Positions 44,049-53,886 are shown, numbered from the stretch's first letter. The stretch is 64,000 bases of DNA from 0-14-0-80-60-11 sp049322355 (GCA_049322355.1 JBMORG010000020.1:110689-174688), one strand, 5' to 3'. The notes: generated by a model not told the origin, from the letters alone. Translations and numbers: made by a program.

Positions 44049-45070
44049 GCAGCTTCGTGCGAACCGCTTTTTATTTTCTCTATATATTCCTGATAATTTT
44101 TATCCCTTTAGAAATATTGGTCCGGTTCTGGGGTTATGCTGATATGTACTTTTATGACCCCATTTATATGCCTTTTAGCGAAAGCCGGGAAATTCCTTAT
44201 ATTATGAAACCATATCTTAATAATGTTCGGGCCCACGGTAAAATCCGGATAAACACGGACGCCTTTGGTTTGCGTAGTCAAGTTCCAGGCAAAAAGCACG
44301 GGGACAAGCAGACCGGTGAATATCGCATTGCCTTTTTAGGTAACTCGGTGACTTTTGGTGTAGGGGTATCTACGGGAGAAACCTATCCTGAAGTCATGGA
44401 AAAGACTTTGAACCATCTGCAACATCATTGTCACGTTACGGTGTACAATTTTGCCGTCTCTTCTTATAGCATTAAAGAAATGGTTGCCACCTTGAAATAC
44501 CGGGTGCCGGAAGTTAAACCCGATTTGATGATAATGGGTCTGGTGATCGATGATTTTAATCTTAAGCGAACCCCTCAAGTGGATAAATGGGGCTACAGCA
44601 CCCATGGCGAAGCCTCTCAGTTGATCAACCAGTTTCCCACTTTAAAATTATTCCTCAGAAAAATCCATTTGAGCTATTTGATCCGGGATTTATTGTCACG
44701 GACTTTCATGCATCAAGAAATAGATTATGACCCCGTTGACGGCAAACTTCCTCCGATAGTTTCCAGTTCCTATAAATATATTAACGAATTTAAAGAATTA
44801 TCTGAAAGGCTGGGCTACGACTATTTGGTTTTAACTCTGCCTTCGGCAGAAGGGAACGGCTTGCAATTCTCTGGTATAATAAAAATGATGACGAACGATA
44901 AAATTAACTACTATGACGTCTCTTTTTTAACACCGCAATATACTTATAAGGAATTTCATGCCAGTAAATATGATTGGCATCCTTCTGCATTGGTCCACAA
45001 TAGGATTGGAACAATGTTGAGTAAATATATCTTCGACCATTTCCTTAGAAAAGCCTGCAACGGGGAATAA
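44045..45070 (+). CDS. Membrane-anchored SGNH/GDSL-like hydrolase
   Basis: 341 residues from a TTG overlapping the previous stop. An N-terminal membrane helix (FYFLYIFLIIFIPLEILV) is followed by a periplasmic SGNH domain. The nucleophile block is AFLGNSVTFGVGVS (GNS in place of GDS), the block III region is LIMGLVIDDF, and the Asp-His pair is in KYDWHPSALVHNRIG. It may add or remove acyl groups on the exported glycan. The gene is more AT-rich than its upstream neighbours, as is the SGNH gene at 13786. It closes the second polysaccharide cluster. Confidence 0.75.
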   Translation: MSSFVRTAFYFLYIFLIIFIPLEILVRFWGYADMYFYDPIYMPFSESREIPYIMKPYLNNVRAHGKIRINTDAFGLRSQVPGKKHGDKQTGEYRIAFLGNSVTFGVGVSTGETYPEVMEKTLNHLQHHCHVTVYNFAVSSYSIKEMVATLKYRVPEVKPDLMIMGLVIDDFNLKRTPQVDKWGYSTHGEASQLINQFPTLKLFLRKIHLSYLIRDLLSRTFMHQEIDYDPVDGKLPPIVSSSYKYINEFKELSERLGYDYLVLTLPSAEGNGLQFSGIIKMMTNDKINYYDVSFLTPQYTYKEFHASKYDWHPSALVHNRIGTMLSKYIFDHFLRKACNGE

Positions 45071-45357
45071 AATCTTTCAGCTAACAAGTAACCCTTCCGA
45101 AAAACCTATCCCTTCAACTTTCAGGGTGCTGGGGTGAAATCGGTGGTGTGAAGTGGGCTTGCAAAGCCAGGTTTTTTCAGGTGCCGTTAGATGGTTGTTT
45201 TTGGCTTTGAAATCGAGATTGGCCCCGGCATCGTTAAAGGTTTTTATTGAGAGAGATGTCTGGACTTGGATTGACGGCATGGTCCGGAACGGCGACTTTA
45301 GGCGGCCTATGGAGGTTTCGAACAGTCTTTTCCTTTGTGGCACATGAACCAACAACC
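45071..45357. other. Gene-free region after the second polysaccharide cluster
   Basis: 287 bases. Open frames of 60-100 residues exist on both strands over this stretch, but none has a ribosome site or a recognised domain and they overlap each other. It may be a decayed gene or element remnant. Repeat copies follow immediately. Confidence 0.5.
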
Positions 45358-45446
45358 TAAATCCCTCCATCCCCCGTTTCAAAGGAGGGAACTTAGCGGA
45401 ATTGCTTTGAAAGTCCCCTTTGAAAAGGGGGACTTTGATGGATTTA
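45358..45446. repeat. Palindromic repeat family A, copy 2
   Basis: About 89 bases with terminal inverted repeats TAAATCC.../...GGATTTA and internal C/G-run stems. It is the reverse complement of copy 1 (34859-34955) over most of its length, with the shared centre GGAACTTAGCGGAATT. No gene inside. Probably a MITE-like element. Confidence 0.85.
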
Positions 45447-45490
45447 TAGCGTTTTGCCGTGAGTCGTTGCTGAGATTATCCAATTAGATT

Positions 45491-45562
45491 TGTCATTCTG
45501 AGCGCAGCCCAGAATCTCGCTTTTTTGAGATTCTCCGGTCGTTGCTCTCCCCCAGAATGACA
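45491..45562. repeat. Palindromic repeat family B, copy 1
   Basis: 72 bases bounded by perfect 10-base inverted repeats TGTCATTCTG and CAGAATGACA. Inside is a second stem, AGAATCTC (45511-45518) against GAGATTCT (45527-45534). The same layout recurs at 63820-63890 and, truncated, at 36464-36500. Confidence 0.85.
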
Positions 45563-45796
45563 ATCATGGGTAGCTCATAAGGCTTTCGAATAGGAAAAAC
45601 CTTTTTGATTATCGCTATAACTCGGCGAATCAAAAGAAATGGAAACCCTGCATGCTTGACCTTGGAGAACCTGACATACATAACTGAGAAAAGCGGGTTT
45701 CACAACCTTCTTAGGGGGAAAACCTCTTACAAAATTCTGAGGAAAAAGCTAAATTACTAAATCGAAGAGGGTGTCAGAGTCCTAGGGAACAGGATT

Positions 45797-45874
45797 CGGG
45801 ACGTAGCGCAGCCTGGTTAGCGCGCCTGCCTTGGGAGCAGGAGGTCGGCGGTTCAAATCCGCCCGTCCCGACCA
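45797..45874 (+). tRNA. tRNA-Pro (anticodon TGG), CCA encoded
   Basis: The cloverleaf is complete. The acceptor arms CGGGACG and CGTCCCG pair fully. The anticodon arm is CCTGC-CTTGGGA-GCAGG, with TGG in the loop. The T-arm is GGCGG-TTCAAAT-CCGCC. Discriminator A and CCA follow at 45871-45874. It lies on the plus strand next to repeat copies, a common integration neighbourhood, though no integrase is seen. Confidence 0.95.
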
Positions 45875-45934
45875 GCTTTTAATGATAGATTACAGAATAT
45901 TAGCTGAGGATGGAGTCCCTCCTTCGCATATTAT

Positions 45935-48160
45935 CTATCCCTTAAAGCGTCGCAGGCGTAAAGAATTAGTCACCACGCTCACCGAGCTCATGGCCATGGC
46001 TGCGGCGGCCAGGGCCGGGTTCAGGGTCCACCCCCAGAGAGGGTAGAAGGCCCCTGCGGCCACAGGGATGGCCACCACGTTGTAGCAAAAAGCCCAAAAG
46101 AGGTTCTGGCGGATGATGCGCATCATCTGCCGGGAGAGCTTGATGGCTGCCGGGATTAGGTCCAGGTCGTCCCGGATGAGGGTTAAGTCCGCGGCCTCCA
46201 GAGCCACATCGGCCCCGGTACCCAAAGCGATGCCCACGTCGGCCGCGGCCAGAGCCGGGGCGTCGTTGATGCCGTCCCCCACCATGGCCACCACCTCACC
46301 TTGGGCTTGAAGCTCCGTCACTTTCTGGGCCTTATCGCCGGGGAGCACTTCCGCCAGCACGTCCTCGATGCCGATACTTTTGGCCACCGCGGCCGCAGTC
46401 ATCTTATTATCACCGCTTAACAACAGGATTTTTAGCCCCATATTCTTTAAGGCAGTCACGGTCTGAAGGGCATGGGGTTTCAGGGTGTCGGCCGCAGCGA
46501 TCACCCCCACTGGCCGGCTTGCCACGGCCAGAAATATGGCGGTCTTACCTTCCCGGGAGAGCTGGTCCTGGTGAGAGGTGAGCAACTCTGCAGCGATACC
46601 TTTCAGGCTGAGGAAAGTCAGATTTCCCAGAAGTACTTCCTGGCCGTCAATTGTGGCCTCCACCCCCCTCCCCGGCACGGCCTGGAAGTTTTCCACCGCG
46701 GGCAGAGGCAAGCCTTGGGCTGCGGCCGCATGGGTAACAGCCTCGGCCAGGGGGTGCTCCGATTTCGCCTCCAGGGCTGCGGCGTAGGACAAGACTCTTT
46801 CGGCATTCCAATATTCCCAGGTGTGGACGTCCGTTACCTGGGGGGTGCCTCGGGTGAGGGTGCCGGTTTTGTCAAAGATGACGGTGGTGAGGCGGTAGGC
46901 CCGTTCCAGAGGTTCCCCCCCCCGCAAAAGGATGCCCATCTCCGCGCCCCGGCCCGACCCCACCATGACTGCGGTAGGGGTGGCCAGGCCCATGGCACAA
47001 GGGCAGGCGATGATGAGCACCGCCACCAGGCTGATAATGGCCCGGCTGAAGGCGGGCGGCGGTCCCCAGTAAAACCAGGCCAGGAAGGTGATGGCCGCCA
47101 GGCTCATGACTACCGGAACGAAGATGCCGGCCACCTTGTCTACCAGGCGCTCGATGGGGGCTTTGCTGGTCTGGGCTTCCTCTACCAGGCGGATGATTTG
47201 GGAGAGCACCATGTCCTGACCCACCCGAGTAGCCTTAAAGACCAGAAAACCCCGCTGGTTCAAAGTGGCACCCCAGACCTCGGCCCCCGGTTCTTTGGCG
47301 ACGGGCATACTCTCGCCGGTGAGCATGGATTCGTCCACGCTGCTGCTGCCCTCTTCTACGACGCCGTCCACGGGGATTTTTTCCCCAGGCCGCACCAATA
47401 CCAGATCGCCCACCGTGACTTCAGATAGAGGGACTTCTTGCTCCCGGCCATCCCGGCGCACCCGCGCGGTGGGGGGGGCCAGCGCAAAGAGGCGGCGCAG
47501 CGCTTCCGAAGCCCGCCCCCGGGTGCGAGCTTCCAGCCAGCGGCCTAAAAGGATGAAGGTGATGATCATCACTGCGGTGTCGTAATAGACCGCAGGCTCG
47601 TGGCCCGCAGACGCAACTGTTTCAGGGAAAAAAGTGACCCAGGCGGAGTAGAAATAAGCGGCGGAGGTGCCCAGGGCCACCAGGGTATCCATGTTGGCGG
47701 ACAGATGCCGGGCAGCGTTGGCGGCCCCGGCAAAAAACGGGGCGCCGGAGTAAAACATCACCGGGGTGGAAAAGATAAGCAGTACGAAGGCCATGGTGTG
47801 GTGACTGAGGCCGATGACCTTCACAAGCGGGGGAATCATAAAGAGCCATACCGGCAGGCTCAACAGCAGGGCCAGAAGGAAGCGTCCGCGAAATTCCCGG
47901 ACCTCGGACTCGGGAGAGCGGGGAGCCCGCTGTTCCTTGGATATAGCTTCCACTTCATAGCCTGCGTCTTTAACTACCTGGGCAAGGGCATCAGGAGTCG
48001 TAAGGCGGGAATTATACCGAATCCGGGCCTGGCGGGTAGCCAGGTTGACGGTAGCCAAGTCCACACCCGGGGCGGCCCCCAGGGCCCGTTCCACCCGGGC
48101 CACACAGGCGGCACAGTGCATGCCCCCCACGGATAGACTGATTTCTTCGGTGGACGCCAT
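45935..48160 (-). CDS. copA: Cu(+)-exporting P1B-type ATPase
   Basis: 741 residues. One N-terminal HMA metal-binding domain (GMHCAAC, residues 13-19) is followed by eight membrane helices. The phosphorylation site DKTGTLT, the TGES actuator motif, the SEHPLAEAV nucleotide-domain motif and GDGINDAPALAAADVG are all present. The transmembrane metal site is CPC (ACPCAMG) with the helix 7-8 residues YNVVAIPVAAG and SSVSVVTNSLRL, which fits Cu(I) transport. It pumps copper out of the cytoplasm. It is divergent from the M23 gene with about 80 bases between. Confidence 0.93.
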   Translation of the reverse strand: MASTEEISLSVGGMHCAACVARVERALGAAPGVDLATVNLATRQARIRYNSRLTTPDALAQVVKDAGYEVEAISKEQRAPRSPESEVREFRGRFLLALLLSLPVWLFMIPPLVKVIGLSHHTMAFVLLIFSTPVMFYSGAPFFAGAANAARHLSANMDTLVALGTSAAYFYSAWVTFFPETVASAGHEPAVYYDTAVMIITFILLGRWLEARTRGRASEALRRLFALAPPTARVRRDGREQEVPLSEVTVGDLVLVRPGEKIPVDGVVEEGSSSVDESMLTGESMPVAKEPGAEVWGATLNQRGFLVFKATRVGQDMVLSQIIRLVEEAQTSKAPIERLVDKVAGIFVPVVMSLAAITFLAWFYWGPPPAFSRAIISLVAVLIIACPCAMGLATPTAVMVGSGRGAEMGILLRGGEPLERAYRLTTVIFDKTGTLTRGTPQVTDVHTWEYWNAERVLSYAAALEAKSEHPLAEAVTHAAAAQGLPLPAVENFQAVPGRGVEATIDGQEVLLGNLTFLSLKGIAAELLTSHQDQLSREGKTAIFLAVASRPVGVIAAADTLKPHALQTVTALKNMGLKILLLSGDNKMTAAAVAKSIGIEDVLAEVLPGDKAQKVTELQAQGEVVAMVGDGINDAPALAAADVGIALGTGADVALEAADLTLIRDDLDLIPAAIKLSRQMMRIIRQNLFWAFCYNVVAIPVAAGAFYPLWGWTLNPALAAAAMAMSSVSVVTNSLRLRRFKG

Positions 48161-48240
48161 GGCATCTCCGTAGTGATTCAGATTTTGAGGAAGCCCGGGC
48201 CTTGTTGCCCTGGGGTCCTATACCTGATAATATACCACCC

Positions 48241-49710
48241 ATGGCCAGAAACTGGAAACAACGGTGGGGACAAAGAATCGGCTATGTGATGTGGAGTGCA
48301 GTGGGGCTGGGCCTCATTGCCCTGCTGGTATGGCTGGTGGTGGGGCGTCTGGACTTCGACGATCCTACGGTGGCGCTGAAAACCCCTCTTGAGGTGGTGG
48401 GTGCCAAAACCGGCCTGATTGTAACTGCCGCAGACCAGGACAGTGGCTTAAAAGAAGTTAAGGTCACCTTTACCCAGGGAGGCCAGAGCAGATTGGTACT
48501 GGACCGTACTTTTCCTCCGGGCGGGGGCAAAGGTGAGACCGTGGACCTGCCGGTGACCCTGGAGCCCAAGGCCCTGGGGTTTCAGGAAGGCAAGGCTACT
48601 CTGACCGCCCAGGTCCGGGACCGCTCCTGGAGCAACCTGTTCCGGGGGCGCACCGCGTCCCTGACCCGGGAAGTAACTGTCGATTTGGTGCCCGTCCACC
48701 TAACGTTTCAAGGCGTGAGCCACCTGCTCCATGCCGGGGGAACCGGGGTGATCTGCTACCGCCTAAACAAAGAGGTCAAGGAATCGGGAGTCCAGGTGGG
48801 AGGCCGCCTCTATCAGGGTTTCCCTAACCCCAAAGGTGCCAAGGGAGATTACGTGGTCCTCTTCCCGGTGCCCCAGGAAGGGCCCAATGCATTCCAGGTG
48901 GAACTGTTGGCTCGGCCATCCCTGGGCGGCAATGACATTAAACAAACGGTGTCCTTGAAGTCCAAGCCCAGGAAGTGGCGCCATGACAGCATCAACCTCT
49001 CAGATAGCTTTCTGCGCCAGGTGGCAAGCAAGCTTTCCGTACCCAACCCCAATGACCTCTTGGGTTCTTACCTGGAAGTCAACCGGAACATGCGTAAGCT
49101 TAACCACGAAACTTTTAATAAGGTCTGCTCCCGCAGCAGCCCCCAGCCTTTATGGACCGGAGCCTTCCAGCGGTTTTACGGCAAACCCATGGCCCGCTTT
49201 GGCGATCGGCGCGCCTACCTGTACCAGGGCAAGACTGTGGATCAACAGACTCATCTGGGCGAGGATCTGGCCTCCCTGGTTAACAGCGCGGTTTATGCCG
49301 GCAACAACGGCGTCGTTGTCTTTGCCGAGCCCTTGGGGATTTATGGGGATACGGTGATCCTGGACCACGGGCTGGGGGTGTTCTCCAGCTATAGCCACCT
49401 GAGCAAGATCAACGTAAAAGTTGGGGATAAGGTTCAGAAAGGTGCGGTCCTGGGGCAAACCGGCGTCACGGGTCTGGCCTTCGGCGATCACCTCCACCTC
49501 AGCATCAACCTCCAGGGTGAATTTGTGGATCCCCTGGAATGGTGGGACCCCCACTGGCTCAAGGATCAGGTGGAAGGGGTCTGGGCTCATGCCGGGGCCC
49601 CGGTGACCCAGGCCGCCACTGCCGGGAGTGTCGAGCCGCAACCGGCCAAAGGCAAGAAAAAGGCTGGCAAGACTAAGAAGGCTAAAGGGAAGAAACCTAC
49701 TCAACCCTAA
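48241..49710 (+). CDS. Membrane-anchored M23 (LytM-type) metallopeptidase
   Basis: 489 residues from the ATG at 48241; a TTG at 48202 in frame is less likely. A membrane helix (about residues 15-37) is followed by a long beta-rich periplasmic region and then the M23 domain, with THLGEDLAS (His-x3-Asp) and the HLHLS motif that bind zinc. The C-terminus is Lys-rich (KGKKKAGKTKKAKGKKP). It would cut peptidoglycan cross-links or activate amidases. No divisome gene is near. The YciO-like gene follows after 11 bases. Confidence 0.88.
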   Translation: MARNWKQRWGQRIGYVMWSAVGLGLIALLVWLVVGRLDFDDPTVALKTPLEVVGAKTGLIVTAADQDSGLKEVKVTFTQGGQSRLVLDRTFPPGGGKGETVDLPVTLEPKALGFQEGKATLTAQVRDRSWSNLFRGRTASLTREVTVDLVPVHLTFQGVSHLLHAGGTGVICYRLNKEVKESGVQVGGRLYQGFPNPKGAKGDYVVLFPVPQEGPNAFQVELLARPSLGGNDIKQTVSLKSKPRKWRHDSINLSDSFLRQVASKLSVPNPNDLLGSYLEVNRNMRKLNHETFNKVCSRSSPQPLWTGAFQRFYGKPMARFGDRRAYLYQGKTVDQQTHLGEDLASLVNSAVYAGNNGVVVFAEPLGIYGDTVILDHGLGVFSSYSHLSKINVKVGDKVQKGAVLGQTGVTGLAFGDHLHLSINLQGEFVDPLEWWDPHWLKDQVEGVWAHAGAPVTQAATAGSVEPQPAKGKKKAGKTKKAKGKKPTQP

Positions 49711-49721
49711 ACAGGCTAAAC

Positions 49722-50330
49722 ATGATCATTAAAATCAATCCCAACAACCCCCAAGAGCGCCTGCTGCGCAAGGCCGTGGAAGTGCTCAGCGGGGGAGGCC
49801 TCATCGCCTATCCCACGGATACCTGCTACGCCATCGGCTGTGACCTGTATAACCTCAAGGGCATCAACCGGATTTATCACCTCAAGCGCCAGCCCTTGAG
49901 CAAACCCTTCAGCATCATCTGCCAGGATTTGAAGAATATCAGCGAATATGCCCGGGTGGGCAACTATGCCTATAAGGTTATGAAGCGCCTGTTGCCCGGC
50001 CCCTATACCTTTGTCCTGGAGGCCTCCCGCCAGGTGCCCAAGATTCTCCAGACCAAGCGGCGCACCGTGGGCATCCGGGTGCCGGACCACCCCATCGCGC
50101 TGGGGCTGGTGGAACTCCTGGGACATCCCATCATCACCACCACCGCGGCCTTGCCGGATTCCCCGGTGGAGAGCGATCCTTACGAAATCGAGATCAAGTT
50201 CAAGCCGCACCTGGAGTTGGTGATCGACGGCGGCATCGTCCTGCCGGATCCTTCCAGTATTATTGCCTTCATCAATGACGTGCCTGAAGTGCTCCGGGTA
50301 GGTAAGGGGGACGTGAGCGCATTTGCGTGA
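49722..50330 (+). CDS. YciO/Sua5-family L-threonylcarbamoyladenylate synthase-like protein
   Basis: 202 residues with the YrdC fold: GGLIAYPTDTCYAIGCDL, KRQPLSKPFSIIC and KRRTVGIRVPDHPIA, ending near GGIVLPDPSSIIAF. The length and wording follow YciO, a paralogue of TsaC; whether it supplies threonylcarbamoyl-AMP for tRNA t6A or has another role is not fixed. It is coupled to the M23 gene (11-base gap). It converges with the large oxidoreductase gene ending at 50412. Confidence 0.85.
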   Translation: MIIKINPNNPQERLLRKAVEVLSGGGLIAYPTDTCYAIGCDLYNLKGINRIYHLKRQPLSKPFSIICQDLKNISEYARVGNYAYKVMKRLLPGPYTFVLEASRQVPKILQTKRRTVGIRVPDHPIALGLVELLGHPIITTTAALPDSPVESDPYEIEIKFKPHLELVIDGGIVLPDPSSIIAFINDVPEVLRVGKGDVSAFA

Positions 50331-50411
50331 AAAAACACTGCAAAGAATTCGAGCCGTCTGGCAATAGCTGACCCCTCATCCTCCCGGAACCCGCGGCACC
50401 GCCCCTGCTCC

Positions 50412-53400
50412 TCACCAGATATTGATCATATTTACGGCCCGCTGTTCTCGGGTGCATTTAGAGCAGAGACGCCTGAGCACCTGTTTTCCCATGGCCTCAT
50501 CGCTGCGCTTGGTGACAAATTCGAGGTAACGGGGGGGAGGAATAGGCTCCCCACAGGATGAACAATGGGCTTCCTCCAAGCGGTTTAGCACCGTGCCGCA
50601 CAGGCGTACCTCCCGGTAGTCCGGCCCCTCAAAGTAATCTATAGCCTGAGTGGGACAGGCCAGGGCGCAGGCGCCGCAGGCGATACAGGTGTTAGCCGCA
50701 AGGGGATAATCGGTGAGGACCCGCTCCGTGGTGGTGATTTGGGAAAATTTCAAGGCATGGACCCGCATCCTGTGGCAGGTCCGCTCACAAGCCCCACAGC
50801 GGATGCAGATATCGCAGCGCAGACAACGGCTGGCCTCTTTTTTGGCTTGAGCGTCGGAGTAACCCATTTCCACCGGCGTAAAGGTGGTTTTCCGCAGTTC
50901 CACGTCTAACATGGGAATGGGGGTGCGATGATTGGCGATTTTTTCCGGAGCCGGAATAGTCTGAAAGGGAACCTTCCGGCGCTTTTGGGGGCTCATCACC
51001 AGAGCTGGAGAAGTGGCTCCGCTAATTAAATGGTCGATTTCCGCGGCCGCCTGTTTCCCGGCAGCGATAGCTTCCACCACCGTGGCGGGGCCCGTCACTC
51101 CGTCGCCTCCGGCAAAAACATCTTTTAGGGAAGTGCGGGTGCTGCTGGGTTGGGTAACTATGGTGCACCAGGGGGTGGTCTGTACCGGAGGTTCCGGGAA
51201 AGGACAAAAATCCGGCTGCTGGCCGATGGCAGTGATGACCGCTCCCGCTTCGATGAGGTAGTTGCTCTCCGGTATGGGGATAGGACGGCGCCGACCGCTG
51301 GCGTCCGGCCGCCCCAAGGCCGCCTTGAGGCATTCCACGTGCGTGACCTGGCCGTTGTCGCCGCCGATCTTGATAGGCACTGTCAGAAAATGAATCTGCA
51401 CCCCTTCTTCCAGGGCCTGCTCCACCTCTTCCGGATGGGCCGGCATTTCGGCCCTGGTGCGCCGGTAGGACACGTGCACTTCGGAACAGCCCAGGCGCAC
51501 GCAGGTGCGGGCCGCGTCCATGGCGGCGTTCCCGCCGCCGATAATCAACACTTTGTCGGCGGGTTTTTCCTTTTTCCCCAGGTAGATGTTCCGGAGGAAG
51601 GAAATTACGTCATGAACCTGGGGAAAGTCGGCTTCGCCTTCAATTTTCAGCTTGTAGCCCAGGTGCGCGCCGATGCCCAGGAAAATGGCTTCAAAGCCCT
51701 GGGCTCGCAATTGGTCAAAAGTAATATCCTGTCCCACCGTGACCCCGGTCTTGATTTCCACTCCCAGGGACTTGATGAGCCTGATTTCTTTGCCCACCAC
51801 CTCCCGGGCCAAACGGTAATCAGGGATGGCGGCCATTAACAGACCGCCTGGTTCTTTCAGAGCTTCGAACACCGTCACCCCGTAGCCTCGCAAGGCCAGG
51901 AAATAAGCGCACGACAGGCCAGCGGGGCCGGCGCCGACTACCGCCACTTTATGGCCGTTGGGCGGGGCCGGCGTTGGCGGGAAAAAGTTCCCGTGCTTGG
52001 AAACCCACTCCGAGGCAAAAGCCTTCAAATAACGGATATTAATGGGTTCGTCCAGGCTGGCCCGGACGCAGGCCCGCTCGCAGGGATGAGGACAGACCAG
52101 GCCACACACCCAAGGAAAGGGATTGTCCTCCCGCATCACCTCCCAGGCTTCCTGGTAGTTGCCCTGGGCGATCAGGCCGATAAAGCTGGGAATGTCAATG
52201 CCGGTGGGGCAGGCCTGATGGCAGGGGGCCAATAGCAGCTTGGGACAGGACCGGGCCGGGCAGTGTTTATTCTCCAGGTGCAAGCGGAATTCTTCCGGAA
52301 AGTAATGAAGCGCGGTCAATAGAGGATTCATGGCATGCCGGGACAATTCGCAGGCACCCTTCATCTTCAAAGCCTGGGCCCGGTTTTGCAGTTCATTCAA
52401 GGTTTCCTGACTGCCGATGCCCTCGGAGATTTGTTCCAGCAAGTCTCTGATCTTGAGCAGGGCTTCCTGGCAGGAGGAACACTGTCCTCCGGGTTGATCC
52501 AAAATAAATTCAAGCTGTTGTCGGACCAGCGAAACCAGGCAGTCCCGGTCATCCAAAACCTGGATAGAAGCCACGGAGAGGGTGGCGCCCATTTCTTTGA
52601 GGGTCTCGTGGGCCAGGTTAATATTCAACAAGGATAAGGGGAAAATCCCTCCCAGGGGGCCGCCCACCTGGACTCCTTTGGGGGTGCGGCCGAAACGGAA
52701 CCCCCCGCCCTCGCCGTGAATGACGTCGTGCAAGGTAGCAGAAAGAGGCACTTCCACAAACCCGGGGCGCTCCACTGAGCCATGAAGGCGGAAAACCATG
52801 GTGCCCGGAGCGCATTCCACCCCCAACTTGCGGAACCAGGCCACCGGCGTTTGGGCGATGAAAGGCAGAGAGGCAATGGTCCCCAGGCTGTGGGTGAGGA
52901 AAACCCGCCGGGGGTAGTTGTCCAGAAAGCCCCGGGGCAAAAGCCCAATTAAACCCCGGATGAGCAGATTTTCATCCTCCATCATGTAGCGGCCATGGCC
53001 GGTGACCACCTTTACTTCGATCAGGGGCGCCTTCCGGGGCCAGATGGGAGCGGCCACACAAGCCTTGATGGCTTGTTGCAGCCTCTCCTTGGCCAGTTCA
53101 TCCTCCTCCGCCAAATAAACGATGGCAGCCTCAGCCTTCAAGGTTTTGGCTGCCAGGAGAATGCCTTCCACCACCTGGTGGGGACAGCCTTCCAGCAGAA
53201 ACATCTCACTGCTGGCATCGGGGGTAGGAGGTGCACCGTTGATTACTAAGATGGGCTGTTCGTTTTCCACCCGCAGTTCGCACCACCGTTTTCCCAGGGA
53301 GGATGTGGTGATGCGGGAAAATTCGCAAAAACCCGCAGCCACCACTTTCTGGAGAAAGGAATCAAATCCCTGGCTGAAAAAGGTTTGCAAACCTTTGTAT

Positions 53401-53813
53401 CCATCGTAATCCTGGTACTCCTCCCAGGAAATGGGGTCGATCTGACCCACCAGTTCGGACACGTACCGCTTCTGAGGTTCGATGAAGTCTCGAAAATCCT
53501 TGCCTACCAGCCATCGCTGCACCGGCCGTTTTTCATCAATGTGGCTCTGGATGATGCGGGCCACCATGTCCGGGGTGATGAGCTCATACAAATGAGCACC
53601 GGCGGAGTCCCGAACCTCCACCACCACGTCTCTGCCTTCAATGCCTCGCCAGCCCACCAGGTTGACATCCAGCGGTCCCAGGTCGTCCAAGGAACGCTCT
53701 TTCATTTCGGCCAGGAAGGCTTCCTGGACGGCTTTGGCCGCCTTGAGGCTTTTGCCCGGAAATGTGCAAATACTGACTCGGAGCAATGACCCGTTATTAG
53801 GCATGGTTTTCAA
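50412..53813 (-). CDS. Fusion oxidoreductase: degenerate NuoF-like + GltD-like FAD/NAD(P) module + ferredoxin domain
   Basis: 1133 residues. Residues 1-110 resemble a thioredoxin-like [2Fe-2S] domain without its Cys ligands. Residues about 110-530 follow NuoF/HndC (YVAELVG-type linker, SLBB region GGPLGGIFP, and the Cys region QCSSC...GAC with the first ligand missing). The GRGGAGFPTG FMN loop and the NADEGEPG-like motif are replaced. The GltD half has CPTGIDIP, the FAD loop GAGPAGLSC (about 623) and the NAD(P) loop IIGGGNAAMDAA (about 756). A C-terminal two-cluster ferredoxin (about 996-1053) and two Cys pairs end the protein. It probably feeds NAD(P)H electrons to the Fe-S and molybdenum subunits upstream. 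Confidence 0.85.
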   Translation of the reverse strand: MKTMPNNGSLLRVSICTFPGKSLKAAKAVQEAFLAEMKERSLDDLGPLDVNLVGWRGIEGRDVVVEVRDSAGAHLYELITPDMVARIIQSHIDEKRPVQRWLVGKDFRDFIEPQKRYVSELVGQIDPISWEEYQDYDGYKGLQTFFSQGFDSFLQKVVAAGFCEFSRITTSSLGKRWCELRVENEQPILVINGAPPTPDASSEMFLLEGCPHQVVEGILLAAKTLKAEAAIVYLAEEDELAKERLQQAIKACVAAPIWPRKAPLIEVKVVTGHGRYMMEDENLLIRGLIGLLPRGFLDNYPRRVFLTHSLGTIASLPFIAQTPVAWFRKLGVECAPGTMVFRLHGSVERPGFVEVPLSATLHDVIHGEGGGFRFGRTPKGVQVGGPLGGIFPLSLLNINLAHETLKEMGATLSVASIQVLDDRDCLVSLVRQQLEFILDQPGGQCSSCQEALLKIRDLLEQISEGIGSQETLNELQNRAQALKMKGACELSRHAMNPLLTALHYFPEEFRLHLENKHCPARSCPKLLLAPCHQACPTGIDIPSFIGLIAQGNYQEAWEVMREDNPFPWVCGLVCPHPCERACVRASLDEPINIRYLKAFASEWVSKHGNFFPPTPAPPNGHKVAVVGAGPAGLSCAYFLALRGYGVTVFEALKEPGGLLMAAIPDYRLAREVVGKEIRLIKSLGVEIKTGVTVGQDITFDQLRAQGFEAIFLGIGAHLGYKLKIEGEADFPQVHDVISFLRNIYLGKKEKPADKVLIIGGGNAAMDAARTCVRLGCSEVHVSYRRTRAEMPAHPEEVEQALEEGVQIHFLTVPIKIGGDNGQVTHVECLKAALGRPDASGRRRPIPIPESNYLIEAGAVITAIGQQPDFCPFPEPPVQTTPWCTIVTQPSSTRTSLKDVFAGGDGVTGPATVVEAIAAGKQAAAEIDHLISGATSPALVMSPQKRRKVPFQTIPAPEKIANHRTPIPMLDVELRKTTFTPVEMGYSDAQAKKEASRCLRCDICIRCGACERTCHRMRVHALKFSQITTTERVLTDYPLAANTCIACGACALACPTQAIDYFEGPDYREVRLCGTVLNRLEEAHCSSCGEPIPPPRYLEFVTKRSDEAMGKQVLRRLCSKCTREQRAVNMINIW

Positions 53814-53886
53814 TCTCCCATTCTTTTAATTCAGGAGAAGCGGCCCGGAGACAGGAAGGAATCCTGCCTTCACCGGTAGTATTTCC

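Noticed and set aside
45077..45382. Open frames on both strands after the second polysaccharide cluster
   Set aside because: The two frames overlap each other, have no ribosome site or recognised domain, and run into a repeat; treated as gene-free or relic.
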